Both the position numbers and the translations under genes were made by a program. From assembly GCF_008727755.1 (NCBI RefSeq), contig NZ_CP044231.1, positions 2,604,001-2,668,000 on the forward strand: DNA of 64,000 nt. The letters are read 5' to 3'. Position 1 is the first letter of the stretch, and each line of letters starts with the position of its first letter. This DNA comes from Microbacterium caowuchunii. Lineage in GTDB: Bacteria > Actinomycetota > Actinomycetes > Actinomycetales > Microbacteriaceae. Below are positions 1 to 9,088 of the stretch, piece by piece. The notes below the pieces were generated by a model, which was not told the origin of the DNA, did no database searches, and saw only the letters and a program-made list of their open reading frames with translations.

Positions 1-1148
1 GTGTCGGTGGGATCTCCCGCGCCATTCGGGTCGAAGTCCAGACAGTCCCACGTCACACCGGGTGCAGGGACGGACACCACCCAGGACGGGCAGGCCGTGC
101 CACGGAACGCGCTCGTCTCCCAGGCCCCGATCGCCAGGCCGGCAGAAGACCCCTCGCGACCGATGACGTTCTGGTTACCCGCGGAGGTGTAGTACGCCAC
201 CCCCATCTCCTGCACGTGGGAGATCGCGGCGGAGATCACGCTCTGCTGGAAGTGCGGTTCGTTGAAGTAGCCGATGTCGTCGACGATGACGTCGGCGCCC
301 GCCTCCGCGAGCGCGACGATCCCTTCGGCCATCCCCTCCATACCGGTGTAGCCGGTGTAGAACATGATCTCCGCCGCGGGGGCGATACCGTGCACGAGCT
401 GCGCCATGCCGCGACCCTCGTCGGTGCCCGCTCCGGAGAGATCCGCCAATACCGCCACCGGGGTCTCGTAGCCGCACGGATTCCCGGGCCCGGGCAGCAC
501 GCCCGCCGCGACATCGGCGGCCGGGCCTGCCGGGTTCGCGCTCGCGTACGAGTCCGAGAGGATGCCGACGGTCACACCGGTGCCATCGACACCGAACGTG
601 TCCCGGGCGAGGTCGACACCGAGTGGACCGACCGCGTCGCTCGGGAACGCGCGGCAGTCGGTTGCGGGACCGGATGCGGTGGGCAGGATGCCGGTGGCCG
701 CGCCGGCGGTTTTCGCCCCCGAGCCGACCGTCGGGGCCAGCACCGGCGTGACGGACAGGACGCCGGGGAGGTCCGCGAGGTCGTCGAGCAGCTCCGGGGC
801 CACCGTCACGGCGGCCGCCGGGGTGAACCGGTACACCGTGCCGACGGTGGCGAGCGCCCGGACGGCGGCGAGGTCCGCGTCCGACGGGCGTCCGGTGAAG
901 GTGACCGTGGCGGCGACGTCTCCGTCGGCATCCACGCGGAGACTCCCCGGACCGGCATCCGGCAAGCCCACGGCGTCCGCGAGTTCCGCCGCGCCCGCAG
1001 CCCCGTCATCCGCCGCCTCTGCGAGCGCATCGGCGAGGGACGGGATGATCTCCCCGGGTTCATCGACCGCGGATGCCGCAGTCCCCCCGAACACGACGCC
1101 CGCGCCGATCATCGCACACACCACAACAGCAGACAAACTTCGCTTCAC
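1..1148 (-). CDS. Secreted subtilase-like (S8/S53 fold) protein, C-terminus outside window
   Basis: The reading frame starts at GTG 1148 after a GGGGGG ribosome site and stays open to the window edge, giving 382 residues without a stop. It begins with a signal peptide (MKRSLSAVVVCAMIGAG, ending near ASA). A subtilase-like core follows, with GILSDSY carrying the expected catalytic Asp and SAGN resembling the oxyanion-hole Asn. Where canonical subtilases have HGT, this protein reads DEGRGMAQ, so the His appears replaced by Glu, as in sedolisins, but without their partner Asp four residues on. The catalytic Ser region is not in the window. It is probably exported. It could be a protease with a changed catalytic centre or an inactive binding protein. 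Confidence 0.7.
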   Translation of the reverse strand, partial: MKRSLSAVVVCAMIGAGVVFGGTAASAVDEPGEIIPSLADALAEAADDGAAGAAELADAVGLPDAGPGSLRVDADGDVAATVTFTGRPSDADLAAVRALATVGTVYRFTPAAAVTVAPELLDDLADLPGVLSVTPVLAPTVGSGAKTAGAATGILPTASGPATDCRAFPSDAVGPLGVDLARDTFGVDGTGVTVGILSDSYASANPAGPAADVAAGVLPGPGNPCGYETPVAVLADLSGAGTDEGRGMAQLVHGIAPAAEIMFYTGYTGMEGMAEGIVALAEAGADVIVDDIGYFNEPHFQQSVISAAISHVQEMGVAYYTSAGNQNVIGREGSSAGLAIGAWETSAFRGTACPSWVVSVPAPGVTWDCLDFDPNGAGDPTD

Positions 1149-1311
1149 TGCGTTTCCCCCCGGAGAAGAGCCGAAGTTCTCAATCTAGGGGCATTCCCCC
1201 CACCGCTCCATCACCCGCCCCCTCACCCCGGCCGCCATCTCCCTACGCCTTCCGCCTCCCCCGAGCCCGTCCCGAGCCCGTCCCGCCATCCCGTCCCGCG
1301 GGCTCTTTCCG

Positions 1312-1386
1312 CCCGCGAGACTGCATCCACAGCACGAGACGGACGTAACCAGCCGCAGTCTCGTGCCGCGCGTGCAGTCTCGCGGG
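1312..1386 (-). repeat. 75-bp nested palindromic repeat, copy 1
   Basis: Perfect 14-bp terminal arms (CCCGCGAGACTGCA and its complement) enclose 47 bp that contain a second pair of 9-bp arms, GCACGAGAC and GTCTCGTGC. The unit lies between coaA and the subtilase-like gene. It is inverted relative to the copies at 17417 and 18969 and differs from copy 2 at 7 of the 47 internal positions. It resembles a REP-type intergenic element. Confidence 0.85.
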
Positions 1387-1409
1387 AAAAAGCCGGAAGG
1401 CGGCGGGGG

Positions 1410-2363
1410 CTACAGCTTGCGGAGGAGGACACGCTCGACCGCGTGGGAGGCGCCCTTCTGCAGCACGAGCGAGGCGCGGTGCTTCGTCGGCAGCACGTTC
1501 TCGACGAGGTTCGGCAGGTTGATCTCGTTCCAGAAGTAGCCGGCCCGCTCGATGGCCTCCTCGTCCGAGATGTCGGCGAAGACCTGGAAGAACGAGTTCG
1601 GGTTGCTGAACGCGGAGCGCCGCAGCGCGAGGAATCGATCGGTGTACCACTGCTGGATGTGGGCGGGATCCGCATCCACGTAGATGGAGAAGTCGAACAG
1701 GTCGCTCACGGCCACGTCATTGGGAGTGGGCGGGGGCTGGAGCACGTTCAACCCCTCGACGATGACCACGTCGGGACGCCGGACGGTCGTGTGCGCATCG
1801 GCGACGATGTCGTAACGCATGTGCGAGTAGTAGGGCGCGCGGACCTCGGACTCCCCCGACTTCACGGCGGTGAGGAACTCCACGAGCGCCCGCCGGTCGT
1901 AGGACTCCGGGAAGCCCTTCCGGTCCATCAGCCCCCGCCGCTCGAGCTCCTCATTCGGATAGAGGAACCCGTCCGTCGTGACGAGCTCGACGCGCGGGGT
2001 GCCCGGCCAGCGGCTGACGAGCTCTCGCAGCAGACGCGCGATGGTGGATTTGCCGACGGCGACGGAACCCGCCACCCCGACCACGAACGGCGTCGTGCTG
2101 TCCGGCTCCTCCAGGAACGCGCTGGCGTCGGCGCCGAGACGCTTGGTGGACGACGCGTAGAGCGAGAGCAGGCGGCTCAGCGGCACGTAGACCTCGCGGA
2201 CCTCGGCAAGATCCAGCCGGTCGCCGAGCCCCCGCAGCTGCACGACCTCGGCCTCGGTGAGCGGCTGCGCGATACCCGCCGCGAGACGCGCCCAGTCCGG
2301 ACGGTCGATCTGGCGGTACAGCGACAGCGCGAGCGACTCGGAGACGGCGGGCAGCTCGGACAC
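1410..2363 (-). CDS. coaA: Type I pantothenate kinase
   Basis: This enzyme phosphorylates pantothenate with ATP, the first committed step of coenzyme A synthesis in the cytoplasm. The Walker A loop is GSVAVGKST at residues 99-107. Family motifs include TTDGFLYPN, DRKGFPESYD and the C-terminal RASLVLQKGASHAVERVLLRKL-type ending. The frame is open further upstream, but GTG 2363 gives 317 residues beginning VSELPAVSES, matching the family length, and the extra 35 residues look unlike CoaA. It is divergent from ppx and lies upstream of the subtilase-like gene, separated from it by the 75-bp palindrome. Confidence 0.95.
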   Translation of the reverse strand: MSELPAVSESLALSLYRQIDRPDWARLAAGIAQPLTEAEVVQLRGLGDRLDLAEVREVYVPLSRLLSLYASSTKRLGADASAFLEEPDSTTPFVVGVAGSVAVGKSTIARLLRELVSRWPGTPRVELVTTDGFLYPNEELERRGLMDRKGFPESYDRRALVEFLTAVKSGESEVRAPYYSHMRYDIVADAHTTVRRPDVVIVEGLNVLQPPPTPNDVAVSDLFDFSIYVDADPAHIQQWYTDRFLALRRSAFSNPNSFFQVFADISDEEAIERAGYFWNEINLPNLVENVLPTKHRASLVLQKGASHAVERVLLRKL

Positions 2364-2493
2364 GGCCCCATCGTAGCGCCCGCTCCCCCGGGGACGGTCC
2401 CCCCGAGCCCACCCCGCCGAGCGGAACGCCGCACCCGCCCCCACCCCCGCCGCGCGGTAGGGATGCACCCCTGGGCGCCACTACGCTGGCTTC

Positions 2494-3426
2494 GTGCGAC
2501 TAGGCGTTCTCGACATCGGGTCCAACACCGTCCACCTCCTCGTCGCCGACGTCCATCCCGGCGGACGCCCGCAGGCGACCACGAGCCGGCGCACGGTACT
2601 GCGCCTCATGCGCCACCTCACGCCATCCGGTGCGATCAGCGAGACCGGTGTCCGCGCGCTGGAGGATGCGGTCGCCGAGGCGCGGCAGACCGCCCGCGCC
2701 GAGGGCGTCGCCGAACTGCTCGCCACCGCGACGTCCGCGGTGCGTGAGGCCGCGAACGGGGTCGAGGTGATCCGCCGCATCGAGGACGCGCTCGGCCAGC
2801 CCCTCCAGGTGCTCTCCGGCGAGGACGAGGCGCGCTTCACCTTCCTCGCCGTGCGCCGCTGGTTCGGCTGGTCGGCGGGGCAGATCCTGCTGCTCGACAT
2901 CGGCGGCGGCTCCCTCGAGGTCGCGGCGGGCTCCGACGAGCTGCCCGCGGCCGCGGCGTCCGCCCCCCTCGGCGCCGGACGGATGACGATCGAGTTCCTG
3001 CCGGAGGACCCGCCCGGCGAGGGCGCAGTGTCGCTCCTGCGCGAGCACGCCGCGGCAGCGTTGCAGCCGGTGGCCGAGGCCTTCGCCGCCCAGCCGCGCC
3101 CCGACCACGTCGCGGGATCGTCGAAGGCCATCCGCTCGCTCGCGCGTCTGGCCGGGTACCCCGCCCCGGGATGGTCGGGGACGGAGCGGATGCTGCTGCC
3201 CCGCGACGCGCTCGGATCCTGGATCCCGCGTCTGGCCCGGTTGCCCGCGTCCGCCCGCCAGGAGCTCCCCGGGATCACCCCGGACCGCACGTTCCAGATC
3301 GTCGCCGGCGCGGTGGTACTCCATGAGGCGATGCGCACCCTCGACGTCGCGGAACTCGAAGTGAGCCCGTGGGCGCTGCGCGAGGGCGTCCTGCTGCGCT
3401 ACATCGAGTCCATGGCCTGGGGCTGA
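2494..3426 (+). CDS. ppx: Ppx/GppA family exopolyphosphatase
   Basis: This 310-residue protein of the ASKHA fold likely hydrolyses polyphosphate or pppGpp. The N-terminal phosphate loop DIGSNTVHLLV lies at residues 7-17, and the second phosphate-binding motif DIGGGSLEV is in the middle, followed by GAGRMTIEF. The length fits the short actinobacterial Ppx proteins without a C-terminal HD domain. It starts with GTG 2494, 130 bp from the divergent coaA start. Choosing between polyphosphate and pppGpp as substrate is not possible from the sequence. Confidence 0.9.
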   Translation: MRLGVLDIGSNTVHLLVADVHPGGRPQATTSRRTVLRLMRHLTPSGAISETGVRALEDAVAEARQTARAEGVAELLATATSAVREAANGVEVIRRIEDALGQPLQVLSGEDEARFTFLAVRRWFGWSAGQILLLDIGGGSLEVAAGSDELPAAAASAPLGAGRMTIEFLPEDPPGEGAVSLLREHAAAALQPVAEAFAAQPRPDHVAGSSKAIRSLARLAGYPAPGWSGTERMLLPRDALGSWIPRLARLPASARQELPGITPDRTFQIVAGAVVLHEAMRTLDVAELEVSPWALREGVLLRYIESMAWG

Positions 3427-3634
3427 CGCGCGCCCGGCACTTCCTCGCGAACGACCGTCGAAGCGGGTCCATCGGACCTGGTGCGCCGCCCCTGTTCCGA
3501 ACGTAGGATGAGGCGTCCGCGCACCCGGTCGGGACGGCTCCGAGAGCCACTCCGACCGGGCGAGCGGCGCCGGTACCGACGTCCCCCCAAAACAGGACGC
3601 TCCGGCCTCAGCAGAGAGCAGAACCACCGTCGGT

Positions 3635-4489
3635 ATGAACGAACGTAGAGCAGATTCCGCATCCGGACAAGATTCTGGACTCCCGGTCCATAACAATCCG
3701 GCATCGACTGCTGCCCGGAACGGCTCGGCGGGCCGCGCGAAGCGCATCCCGCGAGCGGAGCTGCGGGCACGCGTCCTGGATGCGGCGCAGGAGCTCCTGG
3801 CCGACGGGGGCCTGTCGGTGGGCCTGCATCAGCTCAACATGGAGGAGCTCATCCGGCGGGTGGGAGTGCCCCGCAGCTCCGCGTTCGCGGCCTTCGGCGG
3901 CAAGGACGAACTGCTCACGCAGCTGATGCTCCGCCTCTTGGAGCCCTCGGAACCGCGCACCCTCGGATACTCGCCCGGCACGGATGAACTGGCCACGGCC
4001 GTGTTCCGGACGTACGCCGACCGGATACGGAACGCCGACGGCGACATCGACCCCGAGGGCGCGGACGCCGTCCTGAAGGAATCGATCCGGGTGGGGCTGG
4101 CCCGCAACGTCGTGGACACGATGCAGTCCACGGAATGGCGCACGTACATGGCCCTGTCGGTGTCGGTGTCGAGCCTTCCGCCCGCCCAGCAGCCGCGGGT
4201 GCGCGAGGCGCTCCGGCTCGCGCAGATGCGATTCCTGGAGCAGATGGCGGATCTCTACCGCAGCGTGCTGGAGCGGGTCGGCCGCCGCCCCTCGGAGGGC
4301 GTCACCTGGCTGCAGATCGCGGCTGTCGGCACGTCTCTGGTCGAGGGCATGGCCAGCAAGCGCCTCATCGGGATCGACGAGGCCCACGGGACGGCTCTGC
4401 GCCCCGGCATCGACGGCGAACCCGTCGAGTGGGAGACGACGGCGCTGGCCTTCTGGAAGATGCTCAACGGCCTCACCCACCGCCCCTGA
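3635..4489 (+). CDS. TetR-like transcriptional regulator
   Basis: This 284-residue protein has a disordered, Ser/Asn-rich N-terminal extension of about 40 residues followed by a TetR-type helix-turn-helix at roughly 42-90 (LRARVLDAAQELL, then LNMEELIRRVGVPRSSAFAAFGGKDELL). The C-terminal ligand domain is not recognisable. No target gene is obvious, because it stands between ppx on the same strand and the convergent glmM. The 208-bp gap upstream is its own promoter region. The ATG at 3635 has no strong ribosome site, so translation may begin further in, before the HTH. Confidence 0.8.
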   Translation: MNERRADSASGQDSGLPVHNNPASTAARNGSAGRAKRIPRAELRARVLDAAQELLADGGLSVGLHQLNMEELIRRVGVPRSSAFAAFGGKDELLTQLMLRLLEPSEPRTLGYSPGTDELATAVFRTYADRIRNADGDIDPEGADAVLKESIRVGLARNVVDTMQSTEWRTYMALSVSVSSLPPAQQPRVREALRLAQMRFLEQMADLYRSVLERVGRRPSEGVTWLQIAAVGTSLVEGMASKRLIGIDEAHGTALRPGIDGEPVEWETTALAFWKMLNGLTHRP

Positions 4490-4550
4490 CGGATACGGCG
4501 CCCAGCGGTGTGCACGGCTGCGGCCTGCACACCGGTCGCGGCCAGGCGGG

Positions 4551-5906
4551 TCAGAGGGCCAGGCGTTCGAGGACGACCGCAGCGAGCTCGTCGGCGATCC
4601 GCTGTGCCTGCTCGACGTTCTCCGCCTCGACCATCACGCGAACGAGCTGCTCGGTGCCGGAGGCGCGCAGCAGGACGCGTCCGCTGTCGCCGAGCTCGGC
4701 CTCGGCCGCAGCGACGGCGGCGGAGACTCCGGCGTCGGCGACGCGGGTGCGGTCGACGCCCTTCACGTTGACCAGCACCTGCGGGAAGACCGTCATGATC
4801 GAGGCCAGCTCGGCGAGGGACTTGCCCTGCCGTGCCATCTCGGCCATCAGGTGCAGCCCGGTCAGCAGGCCGTCGCCGGTCGTGGCGAACTCGCTCATGA
4901 TCACGTGACCGGACTGCTCGCCGCCGATCGCGTAGCCGTGGGCGTTCATCTCCTCGAGGACGTACCGGTCGCCGACGTTGGTCTGCAGGACGCGGATGCC
5001 GCGCTCGGCCATCGCCCGGTGCAGCCCGAGGTTGCTCATCACGGTGGCGACGAGCGTGTCCTTGGTCAGCACGCCGCGGTCCTTCATGGCGACCGCGAGG
5101 ATCGCCATGATCTGGTCGCCGTCGATGATGTTGCCCTGTGCGTCGACGGCGAGGCAGCGGTCGGCGTCGCCGTCGTGCGCGATGCCGAGGTCGGCACCGG
5201 TGCGCAGCACCTCCACAGCCAGCTGGTCGAGGTGGGTGGAGCCCACTCCGTCGTTGATGTTCAGACCGTCCGGGTCCGCACCGATCACGGTGACGCGAGC
5301 GCCCGCATCCCGGAAGGCGTCCGGGGAGACGCCGGCCGCAGCGCCGTGCGCGCAGTCGAGCACGACGTGCAGGCCGTCGAGCGGGTGCGGCAGCGACTGG
5401 AGCAGGTGCACGACGTACCGGTCCTCCGCGTCTGCGAACCGGCGGATGCGGCCGACGTGGGGCCCGGTGGGCTGCAGCTTCTGACCGGCGATCGCGTACT
5501 CGATGCGCTGCTCGACCTCATCGGGGAGCTTGACGCCGCCTCGGGCGAAGATCTTGATCCCGTTATCGGGAGCCGGGTTGTGCGAGGCCGACACCATGAC
5601 ACCGAAGTCGGCATCGATGTCGGAGATGAGGAAGGCCGTGGCGGGGGTGGGCAGCACCCCGGCGTCGAGCACGTCGACCCCGGAGGAGGCGAGACCCGCG
5701 GCGACCGCGGCGGAGAGGAATTCACCCGAGATGCGGGGATCACGCGCGACGACGGCGGTGGGCCGCTTGCCTGCGGCCCGCCGCGCCTCGGCGGAACGTC
5801 CCTGGCCCAGGACGACAGCAGTCGCCTGGGCCAGGGAAAGCGCCAGATCGGCGGTGAGGGGGCCGTTGGCCAGCCCCCGCACGCCGTCCGTACCGAACAG
5901 CGCCAT
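4551..5906 (-). CDS. glmM: Phosphoglucosamine mutase
   Basis: GlmM interconverts glucosamine-6-phosphate and glucosamine-1-phosphate on the way to UDP-GlcNAc for peptidoglycan. All signatures of the alpha-D-phosphohexomutase family are present: the N-terminal FGTDGVRG, the phosphoserine loop VSASHNP with the acceptor Ser at residue 108, the metal-binding DGDADR, the sugar-binding GGEQSGH and the C-terminal phosphate-binding [12 protein letters not shown]. Its 451 residues are the usual length. It follows rpsI by 8 bp in the common actinobacterial order rplM-rpsI-glmM and is probably cotranscribed. Confidence 0.97.
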   Translation of the reverse strand: MALFGTDGVRGLANGPLTADLALSLAQATAVVLGQGRSAEARRAAGKRPTAVVARDPRISGEFLSAAVAAGLASSGVDVLDAGVLPTPATAFLISDIDADFGVMVSASHNPAPDNGIKIFARGGVKLPDEVEQRIEYAIAGQKLQPTGPHVGRIRRFADAEDRYVVHLLQSLPHPLDGLHVVLDCAHGAAAGVSPDAFRDAGARVTVIGADPDGLNINDGVGSTHLDQLAVEVLRTGADLGIAHDGDADRCLAVDAQGNIIDGDQIMAILAVAMKDRGVLTKDTLVATVMSNLGLHRAMAERGIRVLQTNVGDRYVLEEMNAHGYAIGGEQSGHVIMSEFATTGDGLLTGLHLMAEMARQGKSLAELASIMTVFPQVLVNVKGVDRTRVADAGVSAAVAAAEAELGDSGRVLLRASGTEQLVRVMVEAENVEQAQRIADELAAVVLERLAL

Positions 5907-5914
5907 AGGGCGTG

Positions 5915-6394
5915 TCAGCGCTTCGAGTACTGAGGAGCCTTGCGGGCCTTCTTGAGACCGGCCTTCTTGCGCTCGATGACGCGGGCGTCGCGCGAGAGGA
6001 AGCCGGCCTTCTTGAGGGTCGGGCGGTTGTTCTCCTCATCGATCTGGTTCAGCGCGCGGGCGATGCCGAGGCGCAGCGCGCCGGCCTGACCCGAGTCGCC
6101 GCCACCGGAGATGCGGGCGATGACGTCGTACGCGCCGGTGAGGTTCAGCACCGTGAACGGGTCGGTGATCAGCTGCTGGTGCAGCTTGTTCGGGAAGTAG
6201 TCCTCGAACGCCCGGCCGTTGACCGTGATGGTGCCCGAGCCCGGGATCAGACGCACGCGGGCGATGGCCTGCTTGCGGCGACCGACGGCTGCGCCGGGGA
6301 CCGAGAGCACGGGGCGCTCGGCGGCGACGGCTACGTCGTCGAGGTCGGCCGGCGTCTCGGTGGAGTAGTTGGTGGTTTCTTCGATGTTCGCCAC
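5915..6394 (-). CDS. rpsI: 30S ribosomal protein S9
   Basis: S9 is a small-subunit protein whose C-terminal tail reaches the P-site tRNA. The core begins at [17 protein letters not shown] and ends in the invariant SKR tail. The N-terminal 40 residues ([18 protein letters not shown]) are an acidic actinobacterial extension. The frame stays open through rplM, but GTG 6394, preceded by AGGATAAGGAC, gives 159 residues and is the plausible start. It lies 26 bp after rplM and 8 bp before glmM. Confidence 0.96.
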   Translation of the reverse strand: MANIEETTNYSTETPADLDDVAVAAERPVLSVPGAAVGRRKQAIARVRLIPGSGTITVNGRAFEDYFPNKLHQQLITDPFTVLNLTGAYDVIARISGGGDSGQAGALRLGIARALNQIDEENNRPTLKKAGFLSRDARVIERKKAGLKKARKAPQYSKR

Positions 6395-6420
6395 GGGAGT
6401 GTCCTTATCCTTTTCGGCGC

Positions 6421-6867
6421 TTACTGGGCGACCTGGTCGAAGGTGTAGACCTTGGGCTGCTGCGCCGCGTGCGGGTGCTCGCTGCCGGCGTAGACCTTCA
6501 GCTTCGTCAGCTGCTGGCGACCCAGGCTGTTCTTGGGGAGCATGCCGCGGACGGCCTTCTCCACGGCACGGACCGGGTTCTTCTCGAGAAGCTCCGAGTA
6601 CGTCACCGACTTGAGGCCACCCGGGTAGCCCGAGTGACGGTAGGCCTTCTTCTGCTCGAGCTTCTGCCCGGTCAGAGCGACCTTGCCGGCGTTGACGACG
6701 ACGACGAAGTCGCCGCTGTCGACGTGGTTGGCGAAGGTGGCCTTGTGCTTGCCGCGGAGGAGGACGGCCACGTGCGAGGCGAGACGTCCGAGGACGACGT
6801 CGGTCGCGTCGATGACCAGCCACTCGCGCTGGATCTCGCCAGCCTTGGGGGTGAAAGTGCGCGTCAC
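6421..6867 (-). CDS. rplM: 50S ribosomal protein L13
   Basis: L13 is an early-assembly protein of the large subunit. The 148 residues contain the family hallmarks [34 protein letters not shown] and [12 protein letters not shown]. Translation starts at GTG 6867, with a weak purine-rich site (GAAAGCAG) upstream. It heads the rplM-rpsI-glmM cluster. The 292 bp upstream to the divergent FUSC gene should contain the r-protein promoter and any leader, but I could not identify one with confidence. Confidence 0.97.
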   Translation of the reverse strand: MTRTFTPKAGEIQREWLVIDATDVVLGRLASHVAVLLRGKHKATFANHVDSGDFVVVVNAGKVALTGQKLEQKKAYRHSGYPGGLKSVTYSELLEKNPVRAVEKAVRGMLPKNSLGRQQLTKLKVYAGSEHPHAAQQPKVYTFDQVAQ

Positions 6868-7159
6868 AGTAGTGCTGCTTTCTTGATCGAACGGAGAGGT
6901 TCGTGAATCCCACTCCGGGGTGGTTGCGCCGGGGGATCCCGTCGCAAGACGCCAGTGGAGGGCTCACGTTCGCGGTCCGTGTCAGCAGGGACACGGCACC
7001 AAAGAGTCAGCTTAGCACGCTCACTCCTCATCCCCCATTCTCCCCGATCCCTCCCCGAGGCCGACCGGTGCCTGTGCACGCCGGTCCCGTCAAGGGCCCC
7101 GGGCCGGGTCCGGGCGGGCTTGTACGGTCGGGCCCGGGCGGGAAGAGAGGCGGAGCAGG

Positions 7160-8239
7160 ATGCGCGTACGCGCAGTGAGCGGCGTGGTGCGCTCGGCGGG
7201 CGGCGACGTGGCGGACCTCGACCGGTTGGTGCTCGCGGCCAAGACCGCGGTCGCGGCGGCCATCGCCTGGTACCTGGCCCCGTGGGTGCCGTTCGCCGAC
7301 GCGGACTACTCCTATTACGCACCGCTCGGCGTACTGGTGAGCACGTACTCGACACTGGCGGATTCCGCGCGCTCCGGCGCGCAGACCCTCCTCGGCCTCG
7401 CGATGGGCATCGCCCTGGGGTTCGGGGGCATCACCGTGGTCGCCCTCGGCGGCCCAGGGGTCGTCGCGGTGGGTCTCGTCGTCGGTGTCGGGGTGGCGCT
7501 CGGCGGCATCCGCGCGCTCGGGGCGGGGCGGGAGTGGATCGCCATGGCCGGCCTGTTCGTGCTACTGCTGGGCGGCCGCGACGCGGACGGATTCTCCTCG
7601 TCCTATCTCGTGACGATGGCCTTCGGCGTCGTGGTGGGGATCACCGTGAACCTGCTCGTCTTCCCGCCCCTGTACGTGCAGCGCGCGAGCGTCCGCCTCT
7701 CCGCGCTCCGGGACGAGGTGGCCGCTCGTATGTGCGAGATGGCGGATGCGGTCGCCGGCGGGTCGATCGACGCGGACGAGCTCCAGCAGGCGATGGAGGA
7801 GTTGTCCGCCACGGTGGGCCAGGTGGCCGTGGAGGTGCGCGAGGGCGACCGGAGCCGACGCGGGAACCCGCGCGGGCGCCGGCACCGCGAAGACCAGGAT
7901 CGGAACACCCAGCGCATGCGCGCGCTCGAGCGGACCGCCTTCTTCGCGCGGGACCTCGCCGACGTGCTCATCGAGCAGACCGACCAGGCCGACCCCGCCG
8001 TGAGCGGGACCGTGCGCGAGCTGCTCGCCCGGGCCATCCGTGGCGCCGCCGAACTCGTCGCGACGCCGGTGGGGGCCGACGGTGGAGCGGAACGCCTGGA
8101 TGCCGCCCACACCGCACTGTCGGAGTACCTGCACGCGCTCGACGAGCGTCCGGATGCGGCGCCGTCCGGAGTCGCCGAGGAGCTCACCGCCGCGCGCTGC
8201 ATCCGCCGCATCATCGACGCCTCCCGGCCCTTCGTGTGA
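7160..8239 (+). CDS. FUSC-family aromatic acid exporter-like membrane protein
   Basis: This 359-residue protein has four to six hydrophobic segments between residues 25 and 170 (for example AVAAAIAWYLAPWVPF, VVALGGPGVVAVGLVVGVG and FGVVVGITVNLLVFPPLY). A charged, helical cytoplasmic half with a basic stretch (RSRRGNPRGRRHREDQ) follows. This layout is typical of the FUSC/ArAE group, which includes proposed efflux proteins for aromatic acids, but no substrate can be assigned. It is divergent from rplM and convergent with the glycosyltransferase cluster, ending 12 bp before that cluster. Confidence 0.75.
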   Translation: MRVRAVSGVVRSAGGDVADLDRLVLAAKTAVAAAIAWYLAPWVPFADADYSYYAPLGVLVSTYSTLADSARSGAQTLLGLAMGIALGFGGITVVALGGPGVVAVGLVVGVGVALGGIRALGAGREWIAMAGLFVLLLGGRDADGFSSSYLVTMAFGVVVGITVNLLVFPPLYVQRASVRLSALRDEVAARMCEMADAVAGGSIDADELQQAMEELSATVGQVAVEVREGDRSRRGNPRGRRHREDQDRNTQRMRALERTAFFARDLADVLIEQTDQADPAVSGTVRELLARAIRGAAELVATPVGADGGAERLDAAHTALSEYLHALDERPDAAPSGVAEELTAARCIRRIIDASRPFV

Positions 8240-8251
8240 TCCGAGGCGGCC

Positions 8252-9088
8252 TCACCCGGGCGGCGCGCCGACCCGCCGGTAGCCGCCGTCGGACGTGCGT
8301 TCCACGAGGCCCCGGTCGGCGAAGGCATCGAGCCAGCCGGCCATCGGCCACCGGCCCCAGCGCTCCGCGAACAGCGCGCCGTTGCGCAGGATGGCGTCCA
8401 GATGCCGCAGCGGCGGGTCCTCGACCTCGTGGTGCTGATGATGCGCACGAGCGGACCCCACCCACGCCATCCCCACACCGCGATCCCGGGCGGTGTGCCC
8501 GAAGTCGGTGTCCTCGCCGCCATAGCCGATGTACTCCTCGCAGAACCCGCCGATCCTCCGCCAGCTCTCCGCGGTGAGCGCGAACGACAGCGACCAGAAC
8601 AGGTCGGGGTCATCGCCGAGGAGCACCTCCCCCGGCGCCGGTGCGGGACGCGCCGGATGCGGGGAGTCGGGCAGCTGATCGAGCGCGTACCCGGTCGCGG
8701 GGGGCGGCTCCAGGTAAGTGACCGGCCCGCACAGGAGCCTCGCCCCGACAGCGGGCATCGCCGCCGCGTCCGCATAGGCGCCCAGGAGCCCGGGCACCGG
8801 AAGGCAGTCCACGTCGAGGAAGACGAGCACGTCCGCGCCGCGGGCGAGCGCCGCCTCCGCCCCGGCGTTCCGCGCCCGCGCGAGCGGGAGCTCCGGCGCC
8901 GCTCCGGGAAGCTCCACGACGTGCACCCCGGACGGGTCGGCGCGGGCCAGCTCGGCCAGCTCGGAGTCGCCCATCGTGACCAGGATGCGGTCGTCGGGTG
9001 CGCGCTCGGACCGCCGGACCGCGTCGCTCTGCCGCAGCCAGTGCGCATGCCTGCCCCGGGCGATCGTGATGAGCGCCACGCGACTCAT
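8252..9088 (-). CDS. Family 2/27-type glycosyltransferase
   Basis: This 278-residue GT-A fold enzyme has VALITIARGRHAHWLRQ at the N-terminus. The nucleotide-sugar/metal motif FLDVDCLPVP is in the middle and the acceptor-side motif YGGEDTDFGHTARDRG is C-terminal, as in proteins with a galactosyltransferase C-terminal domain. The start ATG 9088 overlaps the preceding gene's stop by 4 bp (ATGA). The frame is open far upstream, but that part is a shadow of the neighbouring gene. It is the last gene of a four-glycosyltransferase operon. Donor and acceptor are unknown. Confidence 0.82.
   Translation of the reverse strand: MSRVALITIARGRHAHWLRQSDAVRRSERAPDDRILVTMGDSELAELARADPSGVHVVELPGAAPELPLARARNAGAEAALARGADVLVFLDVDCLPVPGLLGAYADAAAMPAVGARLLCGPVTYLEPPPATGYALDQLPDSPHPARPAPAPGEVLLGDDPDLFWSLSFALTAESWRRIGGFCEEYIGYGGEDTDFGHTARDRGVGMAWVGSARAHHQHHEVEDPPLRHLDAILRNGALFAERWGRWPMAGWLDAFADRGLVERTSDGGYRRVGAPPG

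Noticed and set aside
216..2747. 843-codon open frame on the plus strand
   Set aside because: It is antisense to the subtilase-like gene and coaA, whose motifs are clear; long shadow frames are expected at this GC content.
5915..6994. 359-codon frame joining rpsI with upstream sequence
   Set aside because: The upstream part overlaps rplM in another frame; GTG 6394 with a ribosome site gives normal-length S9.
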